Shown in pieces: positions 8,763-19,544 of a DNA stretch of 64,000 nucleotides. The translations under genes were made by a program, and so were the position numbers. Under the pieces are notes generated by a model, which had not been told where the DNA came from, did not search any database, and worked only from the letters and a program-made list of their open reading frames with translations. The DNA comes from Marinobacter denitrificans (lineage in GTDB: Bacteria; Pseudomonadota; Gammaproteobacteria; Pseudomonadales; Oleiphilaceae), in assembly GCF_008795955.1 (NCBI RefSeq), contig NZ_VMHN01000004.1:1-64000 (forward strand), given 5' to 3'. Numbering within the stretch: the first letter of the stretch is position 1; each line of letters opens with the position of its first letter.

Positions 8763-11700
8763 GAGCTCACCCGATTGTTCTGATTATCGCATTCATCATT
8801 GGCCGCAGGTAACGATTGATATGCGGGCGAACCACCCTTGCGAGCGGATTCGAAGGCCTCACGCTGCTGCGGTTCCAGCTGCTCCGCCACCCAGTCCATC
8901 AACGGATGGTCCGGACGGGTGTGGCCGCTGCCTGGCAGGCCATGGTCGATGATATTACCGGCGAAGTCACGGGCCAGGGACTGGCGGGTAAACACATCCG
9001 TCTCCCAGAAGCCGCGCTGGGCAGCCAGCAACGCAATGGCCTGCATGTGGGTCTTGACGTGGACATTGTGCCCCTCGGCCAGGAAGTCATCCAGGCCGAT
9101 ATCGTGACGATCCTGGAAGTACACCTCGTTGATCTCGTCCCAGACACTGGAACGCAACACCTGGGGGCTGGTGATCTGCCAGCCCCAGAGGTTATCGAGG
9201 AAGTCGCTGCCCATGGTGCGGGCGCCGGCATAGCCGTGTTCCATCAATGGAACAAGCCATTGCGGGTTAAGGTTGCGGGCTCGCAGTTCCACCTGCAAGG
9301 CGCGCTCAAGGGAATCTATCCGCGGATTCTTCGGCTCCGCGTACTGAAGCACCCGGTTCCGGGGTGGTTCGCCGCGAAGGTGCTCCACGGCATTGGAGAG
9401 GCCGCCCTGGAAGTCGAAGCCGTCGTCGTTGTCCAGCAAGCCATAGAGATGGCTGGCCCGGCCCAGATAGGTATGGTTCACCGTATGCAACTGCCGGTCA
9501 AAAGCCCCATGGGCAGACTCGCCCTGATGGCCCTTGCCATACACATGCCCCATACGACGACGATAGGCATCGCCCAGCTGGTCCCGATCCTGCCAGGCGC
9601 CGGAGCGGGAGGCCAAGCGGTTGACGCCGGCACCGTAGGAGCCAGGCGCAGTACCGAAGACCCGGTAGGCGGCCTGGGAGCCGGCGTCCCGGGCCGAGGC
9701 ACCCGCCGCCAGCAAGACCCGGGTATCTGCCACCCAGCGAGCCGCCACGCCGTTGGTTTCCAGGGTTTCACTGCCGGGGTCCCGCATCTCCACCGGTAAC
9801 GTCGACAGGGCTTCGTCCAGGGCATCCGTCAGCTCGGGATGTTCCGCTTTGATAGTGTTGGCCGCTCCGGCCAGAGCATAACGGGAGGCCAGGTCCAGCC
9901 ATTCCAGTTGCCCTTCATACAGGTCACGGAACAGACCGGAAGTGGTGAATACCACATTGCGCCGCTCCGGGGTGTCGGTACCCGGCCCTGCGGGCAGGCG
10001 CTCCAGGCCCTTGACGATGCCCCGGCTGTTCCACACCGGCCGGATGCCCAGCAGTTTCATACCGAAGGCAATCATCACGCCTTCGTCCCGCACCGTGTCG
10101 GAAGCCCAGAGGACCAGGGCGTCGCTGTCACCCTGTGCTCTGGTTTTGTCCGCCACCGCCTCTTCGGACAGTTCCTGCGCCAGGGACCAGGCCACACGGG
10201 TAGGGATCAGGTCATCGGACAGGGCGTGAAAGTTGCGGCCTGTGGGCAATACCGCGGGCGTGCGCAGCGGGTCGTTACCCTGCCCCGGCGCCACGAACCT
10301 GCCCGCCAACGCGTTGAGGAAGCTCCGGCGCTCTGCTGCTGGCGAGGCCTCCAGGTTCTTCCGCCACTCTGATTCGGGCGTGCCGGACTTGCCGGCCATG
10401 GACTCCAGCATGGTGTCCACCATTTCCGCACTCCAGTCCCGACCAAACACATGCAGACCAAGGGGCATGAAATGTTCCTGCATATCGGTCACATAATGGC
10501 CTGCTTCGTGCACCAGCAAGTCCGGCGACAGTTCGTCAACGGACACCTCATCCTCCGACAGCCCCATCTCTCCGGCGATTTCCCGCTCCAGGTCCTCACC
10601 GATGTCGAGCACCTGTATCTTTTCCCGCAACAATGTAAGCGCCCGTTCCCGGGTGGGGCTGTCGGGTTCGTTGGCGGACTCCCAGGTTTCCACCAGTTGC
10701 CGCAGTTCCAGCAGGTCGTCGTAGAGCTCGGTGGCTGCCAGCGGTGGCGTCAGGTGGCTGATCATCACCGCCAGGGCCCGGCGCTTGGCCTGTATGCCCT
10801 CGCCTACCCCATCGACGATGTAGGGATAGATCAGCGGGAGGTCGCCCCCCAGCAGATCCGGGTAGTCATCACCGGTGAGACCGGCACGGCGACGGGGAAG
10901 GAATTCCCGGGTTGAGTGACGGCCAACGTATACCAGGGCATCCGCCTGGTAGTGCTCCCGCAGCCAGTGGTAGAAGCCCACATATTGATGGGTGGGCGGG
11001 AAGGTAAGGTTGGCATGCAGTATTTCCTCGTCCACTTCCCAGCCCCGGGGCGGCTGCGGGCCGATGTAGATATTACCGAAACGCAGGCCGGGGAATATCA
11101 GTTGATCATTGACCACCATTGACTTGCCCGGCGCTTCACCCCAGCCCTTCAGGCCGGGGATGCCGATGTTGGCCAGGGCATCGCGGCTGGTCTTCAGCTC
11201 GTCCTGATGGCCGCCTTCGTTCAGCCGCCGCTGCCAGAGGGCCTCGTACTCATCCAGTTTTACCAGGGCCTGCTTTCGGTTGGGGTGCTGCAGGTGCTCA
11301 ATCAGGTGGCGCAGGTCGCGGATGCCCCGGCTCAGTAGGCCCGTGGCCAGGGCCTTCTCACCCATTCCGTGGGCCTGCTCCAGGCGTTCATGCAGGTAGC
11401 CCAGGGGGCCATGGGTCATCTCCTGTTGCACCACGACGGGCAGGGTTTCCAGGTAACGCTGATAGGTGTCGCTGTCCATGGACGCCGCCTTCCCGGCCAT
11501 CTCCTCCAGGCCGCGGGGATCATCCGGCAGGTTCACACCTCGCTGCTGGATCATGTCATTGAGGGCTTCCGGGCTGTCCGGCAGCGGGCCGGTATCGTAG
11601 CCTTCCGCTTTCAGCCAGGTCAGCATTTCGTAGAGGGAGGCGGGCACATCGAGATTGTCCGCACCGATGTTCTGGCGCCCCGGCGGGTGGTTGTAGTAGA

Positions 11701-12961
11701 TGATGGCCACCCGCTTGTGGGCATTGTTTTTTGCCTGAAGGGTCTGCCAGCGCTTGAGGCGGTCTGCCACCGCCTCGACCCGCTCCGGCACCGGTTGCGT
11801 CAGGGTCAGGGCCACACCGGTTTTTTCATCGATTACTTCCGGTTCGGCAGTGGCCAGCACCATGGGCTGACTAACACCCTGCAGCTCCGGCATGGCCAGC
11901 TTGTAGTGCACCTTGTCGGCGGGAATGCCATCCACCGACAGCTGCCATTGGTTGACAGTGCGTGAGGCCAGCCGCAGGCCCTTGATGACCGGTACATTCA
12001 GCCGTGTCAGTGCCTCGGTGACCTGGCGCCGGCCCTCGCCGCCGCCGATGGTAAAGTCCTGCAGGCTGACGATGCCGGACAAGGTCGCGGGCCCAACCGT
12101 ATTATTCAAATTGCGGACCGCTTCGAGGCTGGCCCCGCCCCAGCGGGACAGCACGGCAAAACACTGGATATCCCGCGCTTCAAGGGCGTCGCAGGTGGCA
12201 TCCAGCAAGGCCCGGTCACCCGGGCGGTCGCCGCTGTCCAGATCCAGCAGGGTCACCACCGGGCCAGCTCTCAGGTTCAGGTCTGCCGGGTCTTTGGTGG
12301 CTTCGTCGTTGCGGTAGTAGCGAATCAGCGCCCGGGGTGGCAGGTCCGGTACCTCCAGCTCCTCGCCCGCCTGCACCAGCAGCCAACGCAACAGCCCATC
12401 CAGATGCTGCGGGGTGCGGCCCTGGTAGAGACCGCGCCCGTCCAGCCAGGGCACCTGCTGCGGGAATTGCTGCCGCAGATTGTCCCGGTGGGCCTTGACA
12501 TCCGCACCCGGGTCGGGCGCTTTCATCAGCTCGTTCAATGCGGACGCGTCCAACCCGTCCAGCACGGCACGACCTTCCAGCCGCGACAACCGTGTCAGCG
12601 CCCGGTCACCATTAACTGCCAGTATGGGAAAGTGGCGTTCTGCCGCCTGCTCGCGCACCGCCTGCTCGAGCCGACCCACCTGGTCGCCGAATACCGCTGC
12701 CAGCAGCAGGGCATCGGCCTGGCCCAACAGCTCAGCCAGTGCCCGGTTGTCCAGGCTGGCGAGCTGTTCCGGGGTGCGCAACATTACCCGATGATCCGGA
12801 TGGGCGGCGAGAAACCGTTCCGCGCCCGCAGCCATTTCTGCCGCCGAGCGCTCCGATACCACGCCGACGACCGTGGCCGCCTGCAGCGGCAAGACAATCA
12901 CCAATCCGGTCAGCAGACTTAGCATAAAGCCGGTCAGACGACGTATTCCTGGCTGCAGCAT
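8756..12961 (-). CDS. cobN: CobN/magnesium-chelatase-H family protein with an N-terminal signal sequence
   Basis: A 1401-residue member of the CobN/BchH family, the large porphyrin- or corrin-binding chelatase subunit; CobN proper inserts cobalt into hydrogenobyrinic acid a,c-diamide together with CobS and CobT. Family stretches include PPTHQYVGFYHWLREHY, VYVGRHSTREFLPRR, HEAGHYVTDMQEHFMPLGLH and, near the end, HVKTHMQAIALLAAQRGFW. The odd part is the N-terminus: basic MLQPGIRR, a hydrophobic run from about 11 to 26, then LQAATV, which looks like a Sec signal with cleavage after residue 28. A true CobN is cytosolic. No CobS or CobT is visible in the window. It lies between the receptor (24-base gap) and btuF (overlap), so an extracytoplasmic role in corrinoid or tetrapyrrole handling is as likely as cobalt insertion. 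The start has AGGTAAAGCAGG in front. Confidence 0.85.
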   Translation of the reverse strand: MLQPGIRRLTGFMLSLLTGLVIVLPLQAATVVGVVSERSAAEMAAGAERFLAAHPDHRVMLRTPEQLASLDNRALAELLGQADALLLAAVFGDQVGRLEQAVREQAAERHFPILAVNGDRALTRLSRLEGRAVLDGLDASALNELMKAPDPGADVKAHRDNLRQQFPQQVPWLDGRGLYQGRTPQHLDGLLRWLLVQAGEELEVPDLPPRALIRYYRNDEATKDPADLNLRAGPVVTLLDLDSGDRPGDRALLDATCDALEARDIQCFAVLSRWGGASLEAVRNLNNTVGPATLSGIVSLQDFTIGGGEGRRQVTEALTRLNVPVIKGLRLASRTVNQWQLSVDGIPADKVHYKLAMPELQGVSQPMVLATAEPEVIDEKTGVALTLTQPVPERVEAVADRLKRWQTLQAKNNAHKRVAIIYYNHPPGRQNIGADNLDVPASLYEMLTWLKAEGYDTGPLPDSPEALNDMIQQRGVNLPDDPRGLEEMAGKAASMDSDTYQRYLETLPVVVQQEMTHGPLGYLHERLEQAHGMGEKALATGLLSRGIRDLRHLIEHLQHPNRKQALVKLDEYEALWQRRLNEGGHQDELKTSRDALANIGIPGLKGWGEAPGKSMVVNDQLIFPGLRFGNIYIGPQPPRGWEVDEEILHANLTFPPTHQYVGFYHWLREHYQADALVYVGRHSTREFLPRRRAGLTGDDYPDLLGGDLPLIYPYIVDGVGEGIQAKRRALAVMISHLTPPLAATELYDDLLELRQLVETWESANEPDSPTRERALTLLREKIQVLDIGEDLEREIAGEMGLSEDEVSVDELSPDLLVHEAGHYVTDMQEHFMPLGLHVFGRDWSAEMVDTMLESMAGKSGTPESEWRKNLEASPAAERRSFLNALAGRFVAPGQGNDPLRTPAVLPTGRNFHALSDDLIPTRVAWSLAQELSEEAVADKTRAQGDSDALVLWASDTVRDEGVMIAFGMKLLGIRPVWNSRGIVKGLERLPAGPGTDTPERRNVVFTTSGLFRDLYEGQLEWLDLASRYALAGAANTIKAEHPELTDALDEALSTLPVEMRDPGSETLETNGVAARWVADTRVLLAAGASARDAGSQAAYRVFGTAPGSYGAGVNRLASRSGAWQDRDQLGDAYRRRMGHVYGKGHQGESAHGAFDRQLHTVNHTYLGRASHLYGLLDNDDGFDFQGGLSNAVEHLRGEPPRNRVLQYAEPKNPRIDSLERALQVELRARNLNPQWLVPLMEHGYAGARTMGSDFLDNLWGWQITSPQVLRSSVWDEINEVYFQDRHDIGLDDFLAEGHNVHVKTHMQAIALLAAQRGFWETDVFTRQSLARDFAGNIIDHGLPGSGHTRPDHPLMDWVAEQLEPQQREAFESARKGGSPAYQSLPAANDECDNQNNRVSSC

Positions 12962-12985
12962 CCTGCTTTACCTTTTCAGTTGGAT

Positions 12986-14830
12986 TTAACGAAAGTCGTG
13001 TCGGACTGACAGGAAGCCCGCAGTGCCGGCTGCAAGATACTCGGTACCGTCAAATCGTTGAGCCGTGGCGTACTCTTTATCCGTCACGTTCTTCAGAGTC
13101 AGGCGCGCGTTCCAGTCCCGGGCAAATTCCCAGCCAGCACGCAGGTCGAGGGTGGCATAGCCCGGCAACCGGTCTTCGTTATCGGCATCGTCGTAACGGT
13201 AGCCGCTGGCCTGAATGGTACCGCCGAAGCTCCATGCGCCCAGCTCCCGGTCCAGATCGACCCGCAGGGTCTGATGGCTGCGGCGGCGAAGGCGATTGTC
13301 GGTTTCTCGATCACGGGGATCGAGCAGGGTGAGCCGTGCGGCCAGATCCCAGTCGTAGGCACGGAATCCGGAACCCATTTCGATACCGCGAATACGCGCT
13401 TCGCTGACGTTCACAGGGCGGGAGTCCCCGTTGACGGTCTGGATATCGATCAGGTCATCCACGTCGAGCTGGTAAATAGCGGCATCCCAGTACCATTCCT
13501 CGTAACGGCCGCTCATACCCACCTCTACCGAGCTGCCCTTTTCCGGCTCGAGGTCCGGGTTGCCCGCATAGGTGCCGCCAAAACTGAAGGTTTCCAGCGG
13601 GTAGTAGAGGTCATTGAAGGTGGGAGCACGGAAGGAGGTGCCGTAGCTCACCCTCATTCGATGAGAGCGATCAAAGGAGTGACCCACGGCAATACCGCCG
13701 GTCTCCTGGCGGCCGTAGGCTTCGTTATCGTCTCCCCGCAGTGCCAGCTGAATATCCGAAGGGCCGAAATTCAGTCGTAGCTGGCTGAACAGTGCAGCGT
13801 TGGTGCGGCTGTCTTCGTCAAAATTCGTGGAGCTTTCTACCTCGTCCGATTGCAACTCGCCGCCGACAGCCAGCTCATGAACACCTCCAGTGATGGTGTT
13901 TTCCCACCGCGCCGTTCGGGTCTTGGTGTTGAAGACGGAATCGCCGGCAGTACGAAAGCTCTCCTGCTCATCGGCAGCTTCGGAGAGCTGGATGGAGCTG
14001 TTCCAGTAATCGCTGACAGGGGTATCAAGCCTGAGGCCAACAGTACGGATCATGAAATCCGAGTCGCCACCGTCAAACTCGGTATTGCCCTCGGATTGCA
14101 TCATTACGGCACTGGCCTCGCCACCGTTGGGCAGCTCATGGACAACACGACCAACACCGGCGGTATTGCGAAAGCCCTTGTCTTCTCCATCTTCAGCAAT
14201 ACGGGTGCCGTCGGTTTCCTTGTGAAGCCCACTGAGGCTGAATCGGGTCGATCCTGTGCTTGCAGTTGCTCCGGCACTGGTTTTCTGGGTATTGAAGTTG
14301 CCAGCTCCTGTCTCCACCCAGCCTTTATTGCCGCGCTTCGGATCCAGGGTGAACGCCTGGATGACACCCCCTACCGCATCGGCGCCGTACAACGCGCTGC
14401 GCGGGCCACGAACAATCTCTACCCGCTCTACCAGTTCTGCCGGGAAATACTGCCAGGGTGCACCACCGCTTGTGGCGGATCGCAAACGTATGCCGTCCAC
14501 CAGGAATACCGTCGAATCGTTGGTCGTCCCACGGGTGAACACGCTTGTATTTTTGCCGAAAGAGCCGTTGGTCACCAGGTCAATACCTGGCTGGCCACGC
14601 AACAACTCGTTGAATTCAGTGGGAGCCTGGCGCCGGATGGCTTCTTCCTCTACCACGGTTACCGAGGACAGGCTCTCTCCCGCCGTCCGCGGCCCGATTG
14701 TGGCAGTCACCACAATCGGATCCAGCTCCCGGGCGCCGTCAATTTCGTCGGCGTTCACGTTAAGTGCGGGTAAAAAAACAAGGGGCAGACCGGACAAAAG
14801 TACCGGCACAGTTTTGCTAGCAAAAGCCAT
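12986..14830 (-). CDS. btuB: TonB-dependent outer-membrane cobalamin receptor (BtuB-like)
   Basis: An outer-membrane barrel with plug domain, 614 residues from the chosen start. It has a signal peptide (MAFASKTVPVLLSG and following, cleavage near NVNA-DE), a TonB box LDPIVVTAT just after, and the plug signature VERVEIVRGPRSALYGADAVGGVI. The C-terminal strand ends RHDFR. In-frame ATGs at 14854 and 14866 are alternatives. I prefer 14830 because GAGTG lies upstream and the resulting signal peptide is clean. It is the first gene after the cobalamin riboswitch, which strongly supports corrinoid as substrate and repression when B12 is plentiful. Confidence 0.92.
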   Translation of the reverse strand: MAFASKTVPVLLSGLPLVFLPALNVNADEIDGARELDPIVVTATIGPRTAGESLSSVTVVEEEAIRRQAPTEFNELLRGQPGIDLVTNGSFGKNTSVFTRGTTNDSTVFLVDGIRLRSATSGGAPWQYFPAELVERVEIVRGPRSALYGADAVGGVIQAFTLDPKRGNKGWVETGAGNFNTQKTSAGATASTGSTRFSLSGLHKETDGTRIAEDGEDKGFRNTAGVGRVVHELPNGGEASAVMMQSEGNTEFDGGDSDFMIRTVGLRLDTPVSDYWNSSIQLSEAADEQESFRTAGDSVFNTKTRTARWENTITGGVHELAVGGELQSDEVESSTNFDEDSRTNAALFSQLRLNFGPSDIQLALRGDDNEAYGRQETGGIAVGHSFDRSHRMRVSYGTSFRAPTFNDLYYPLETFSFGGTYAGNPDLEPEKGSSVEVGMSGRYEEWYWDAAIYQLDVDDLIDIQTVNGDSRPVNVSEARIRGIEMGSGFRAYDWDLAARLTLLDPRDRETDNRLRRRSHQTLRVDLDRELGAWSFGGTIQASGYRYDDADNEDRLPGYATLDLRAGWEFARDWNARLTLKNVTDKEYATAQRFDGTEYLAAGTAGFLSVRHDFR

Positions 14831-14987
14831 AATCAACACTCGCTGTTTAACCATGCGCACCCGCATGGCGATTCTTGTAGTGTTGCGAAGGGTGATTGCG
14901 AGGATGGGGGCAGGATACGGGCCGGTCCACAGGTGTGAAGCCGACACAACTCACCCACCACCGTCGCCCTCCGCAACTTCGGGTGTG

Positions 14988-15180
14988 TATTCAGGCCGGT
15001 CTCCGGGCTTGCGAGTGGTATGGCCAACTGGCCAATCCGGGGCAATCACCTTCCCATGCTGAACGCACAGTGGCTTTATTGATTGCCTTTAGCTCGCTTA
15101 CCGTTGCGGGGGCAGCGTCGGACTCTAACCGACTTCCCGTTTTCAGCTTTCCGGCGGGGGTACCGCGAAAAGCATTACCT
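14988..15180 (-). promoter_or_regulatory. Cobalamin (adenosylcobalamin) riboswitch
   Basis: On the minus strand the B12 box reads AAGCCCGGAGACCGGCCT (14993-15010), an almost exact match to the family consensus. Upstream on the same strand are the other core elements in order: GGTAATGCTTTTC with the GGTACCCCCGCC region, then GGGAAGTCGG, GAGTCCGACGCTGCC and CCCGCAACGGTAAGCGAG. The aptamer sits 158 bases before the btuB start. It is expected to shut off btuB, and probably the cobN-btuFCD-cobBOQ-bluB run behind it, when cobalamin binds. The expression platform after the B12 box is not obvious to me; it may hide the btuB ribosome site. Confidence 0.95.
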
Positions 15181-15233
15181 GAATACTGTATACATTTAAT
15201 CGAACGCCAAACTATCAGCCCTCTCGGGGCAAA

Positions 15234-16259
15234 TCAATACAGATCACTCAAACTCATCGCCTGATCGAGCCGCGCCCAATCCGACTCGGATCCGGGCAGC
15301 CCGAGCCGCAGTGCCGCGGGTTGATCGAATACCCGGACAAGTATTCCGCGACTGGCAAACTCTGACGCTATGTCCACAGCCCGGCTGTGGCGGACATACC
15401 GGAACAACGCGGTACCCGTTGAATCACCAAGCCCCTGGCGCACCAGCATCTCCGCAAGCCGCTGGCTGTCGCTGTGCAGCCGTTCAGTAGTCGCGGCCTG
15501 CCACTGCTGGTCTGCCAGCACCCTGCTCATGACAAACCGCGCGGGACCGCTGACTGACCACGGCCCCATCACAGCACCGAGCCGGTCGACAATATCCGGA
15601 TCCCCGGCCACAGCCCCGGCCCGAACACCTGCAAGGCCAAAAAACTTGCCCAGCGATCTCATCACAACCAGCCCAGGCCGACCGGATGCCTCACCAATGC
15701 TGAACGCCGGGGTAGCATCCATAAAAGCCTCATCCACGATCAACCAGCCCCCGCGGCGTTGCAGCCTGTGGTGCCAGCTCAGTAACCGCTCCGGCTCAAT
15801 GGTGTCGCCAGTCGGGTTATTGGGATTGACCCAGACCAGCACATCCAGGTCATCCAGCCAGCTTTCGTCACCGCTGCCGGTGTGATCCCCGGTGATGCCA
15901 GTCACCCGATGCCCGGCTGCGGCCCAGCAGTGTCCGTGCTCCTGGTAACCCGGCGACGGCACCCCAACCCGGCACGGCGGCCGCAACCGGGGCAGCCCCA
16001 TGATGGCCGCCTGGCTGCCGGCAACCGGTATGCATGCCGCTGAAGCCGTCGCGCCAAGCCAATGCCTGAGAAGACCCTCCAGGCCGTCGTCCGGCTCTGG
16101 AAGCCTGCGCCATACCTCTTCCGGTATGACAGGCACTGGCCAGCCGTGGGGATTGATGCCGGTGGAGAGATCCAGCCACTCGGCCAGCGGTATGCCCCAT
16201 TGTTCGGCGGCGGCACGAAGCCGGCCGCCATGCTCAGGCGCCGTCAACATCCGCTTCAT
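15234..16259 (-). CDS. cobC: L-threonine-O-3-phosphate decarboxylase (CobC; CobD in Salmonella naming)
   Basis: A fold-type I PLP enzyme of 341 residues that makes (R)-1-amino-2-propanol phosphate, the linker of the cobalamin nucleotide loop. Visible are LDLSTGINPHGWP (30-42), NPNNPTG (145-151), VDEAFMD (175-181) and the PLP lysine K205 in SLGKFFGLAGVR. The amidotransferases and BluB lie beyond the riboswitch, while this gene lies before it and follows pduO by 21 bases. It is therefore probably transcribed with the mutase operon. Its natural partner CbiB/CobD (adenosylcobinamide-phosphate synthase) is not in the window. Confidence 0.9.
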   Translation of the reverse strand: MKRMLTAPEHGGRLRAAAEQWGIPLAEWLDLSTGINPHGWPVPVIPEEVWRRLPEPDDGLEGLLRHWLGATASAACIPVAGSQAAIMGLPRLRPPCRVGVPSPGYQEHGHCWAAAGHRVTGITGDHTGSGDESWLDDLDVLVWVNPNNPTGDTIEPERLLSWHHRLQRRGGWLIVDEAFMDATPAFSIGEASGRPGLVVMRSLGKFFGLAGVRAGAVAGDPDIVDRLGAVMGPWSVSGPARFVMSRVLADQQWQAATTERLHSDSQRLAEMLVRQGLGDSTGTALFRYVRHSRAVDIASEFASRGILVRVFDQPAALRLGLPGSESDWARLDQAMSLSDLY

Positions 16260-16280
16260 TACCTGCTCTGATGACCGGAA

Positions 16281-16838
16281 TTACTCACCGGGCACCCAAA
16301 GTACATCGTCCTTGCCCTTGCCGTTGGCGTGTCTGGCCAGAACGAACAGAAGGTCCGACAGACGGTTCATATACTCCAGCACCACCTGACTGATCTCCTG
16401 CTCTGATTTGAGCTGGGCAATGATTCGTTCAGCCCTGCGGGTCACGGTGCGGGCGTGGTGAAGGTGTGTTGCTGCCGCATTGCCAGCCGGCAGGATGAAA
16501 GAGCGCAGGGAAGGAATGTCCGCGTTGAAACGGTCAATTTCCTGTTCGAGCTCCAGCGTCTTCGCTTCGGCCAGCCTCAACGGCGGGTATTTGGGCTCTT
16601 CTTCAAAGGGCGTGCAAAGATCGGCCCCCACATCGAACAGGTCGTTCTGGATACGAGCCAGAATGCCGTCGAGTTCTTCATCCACGTGAAGCCTGGCCAA
16701 GCCGATGACGGCGTTGGCCTCATCCACCGTGCCATAGGCCTCCACACGCAGATCGTGCTTGGGGACCCGGCTGCCATCGCCCAGGCCGGTATCGCCCTTG
16801 TCTCCAGTTTTCGTGTAGATCTTGGTTAGCCTGACCAT
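16281..16838 (-). CDS. pduO: PduO-type ATP:cob(I)alamin adenosyltransferase
   Basis: A 185-residue four-helix adenosyltransferase of the PduO/MMAB family, which converts cob(I)alamin to the adenosylcobalamin needed by acyl-CoA mutases. It has the N-terminal ATP loop TKTGDKGDTGLGDG (9-22), YGTVDEANAVIG (35-46) and the RRAERI motif followed by EYMNRLSDLLFVLAR. The start has AGGAGA upstream. It stands 41 bases after the mutase large subunit, so it probably serves that enzyme directly, while CobO serves the biosynthetic route. Confidence 0.93.
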   Translation of the reverse strand: MVRLTKIYTKTGDKGDTGLGDGSRVPKHDLRVEAYGTVDEANAVIGLARLHVDEELDGILARIQNDLFDVGADLCTPFEEEPKYPPLRLAEAKTLELEQEIDRFNADIPSLRSFILPAGNAAATHLHHARTVTRRAERIIAQLKSEQEISQVVLEYMNRLSDLLFVLARHANGKGKDDVLWVPGE

Positions 16839-16879
16839 TCATTTCTCCTGGTAGGCGGTTCATTGGTCGTCGAAGCCGG

Positions 16880-18563
<1,684 letters not shown>

Positions 18564-18577
<14 letters not shown>

Positions 18578-19544
18578 GAATCGTCTCCTTCATGGCTTTG
18601 AGCAGGGTCACCGCGGCGCCGTGAGGATCCAGTTCGCGCTGAGTGACTTTTTTGAGCAGCTCTTCGGTTTGCGACCTGCTGTCACGTACAAAATTATCCC
18701 GGACAATCTCCTCGGCAACTTTCACTACCCGGGTTAAAGCAATCTGGCGACGCCGTTCGGTGATTTCGCCACTCCGTTCCAGGTGCTCCGCGTGGTTATC
18801 AATCGCGGCCATCAGTTCACCGAAACCGGTATGTTTTTCAGAGCTGGTGGGCACCACGGGCACCCTCCAGACGTCCTTCCCAGGCTCCAGGCTCATCATC
18901 AACATGGCCTTCAGTTCCTGGATGGTCCGGTTGGAGTCCGGCCGGTCGGCTTTGCTCACCACATGGACATCGGCAATTTCCAGAACGCCGGCCTTGATAG
19001 CCTGAATGTCATCACCCAGGCCCGGTGCATTGACAACCACCGTGGTGTGGGCGGCGCGCACGATATCCACTTCATCCTGGCCCACCCCGACCGTTTCGAT
19101 CAGGACCACGTCGAACCCGCCGGCATCCAGAAGATCAACCGCATCCAGCGCCGGCCTCGCCAGGCCGCCCAGGGTGCCCCGGGTTGCCATACTGCGGATG
19201 AATACGCCAGGGTCGGAAACCAGGTCGCCCATACGGATACGGTCACCCAGGATTGCCCCACCAGAAAACGGGCTGGAAGGATCAATGGCAACAACACCGA
19301 CGGTGCGGCCGCTGGCCCGGTACTCATGGACAAGCTGTGTCACGAGGGTCGACTTGCCGGCCCCGGGCACGCCGGTGATACCCACCACGTGGGCATTGCC
19401 GGTACTTTTATAGAGCTCGGCCAGGGCTTCGCGTACGTCCGGATCGCCGCCACTTTCAACCCGGGTAATCAGCCTGGCGATGGCCCGCAGGTGCCCGTCA
19501 CGGACCCGCTTGGCCAGTTCCATTGAGGGTATGCGATTAATCAT
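18564..19544 (-). CDS. meaH: MeaB/ArgK-family G-protein chaperone of the acyl-CoA mutase (MeaH-like)
   Basis: A 326-residue SIMIBI GTPase that loads intact adenosylcobalamin into acyl-CoA mutases and replaces damaged cofactor. It has the P-loop GVPGAGKST (58-66), DPSSPFSGGAILGDRIRM (switch region, about 107-124), VETVGVGQDE-like VLIETVGVGQSE motif here as VLIETVGVGQDEVD, and the base-recognition motif in VVSKADRPDSN. Its ATG directly abuts the TAG of hcl, with AGGGGG as ribosome site, and its end overlaps hcmA. Such tight linkage to one mutase is the basis for calling it MeaH rather than a general MeaB. Confidence 0.92.

Noticed and set aside
8816..9799. Long plus-strand frame of 327 codons inside cobN
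   Set aside because: Antisense to conserved CobN sequence; long reverse frames are common in GC-rich genes. No ribosome site or domain.
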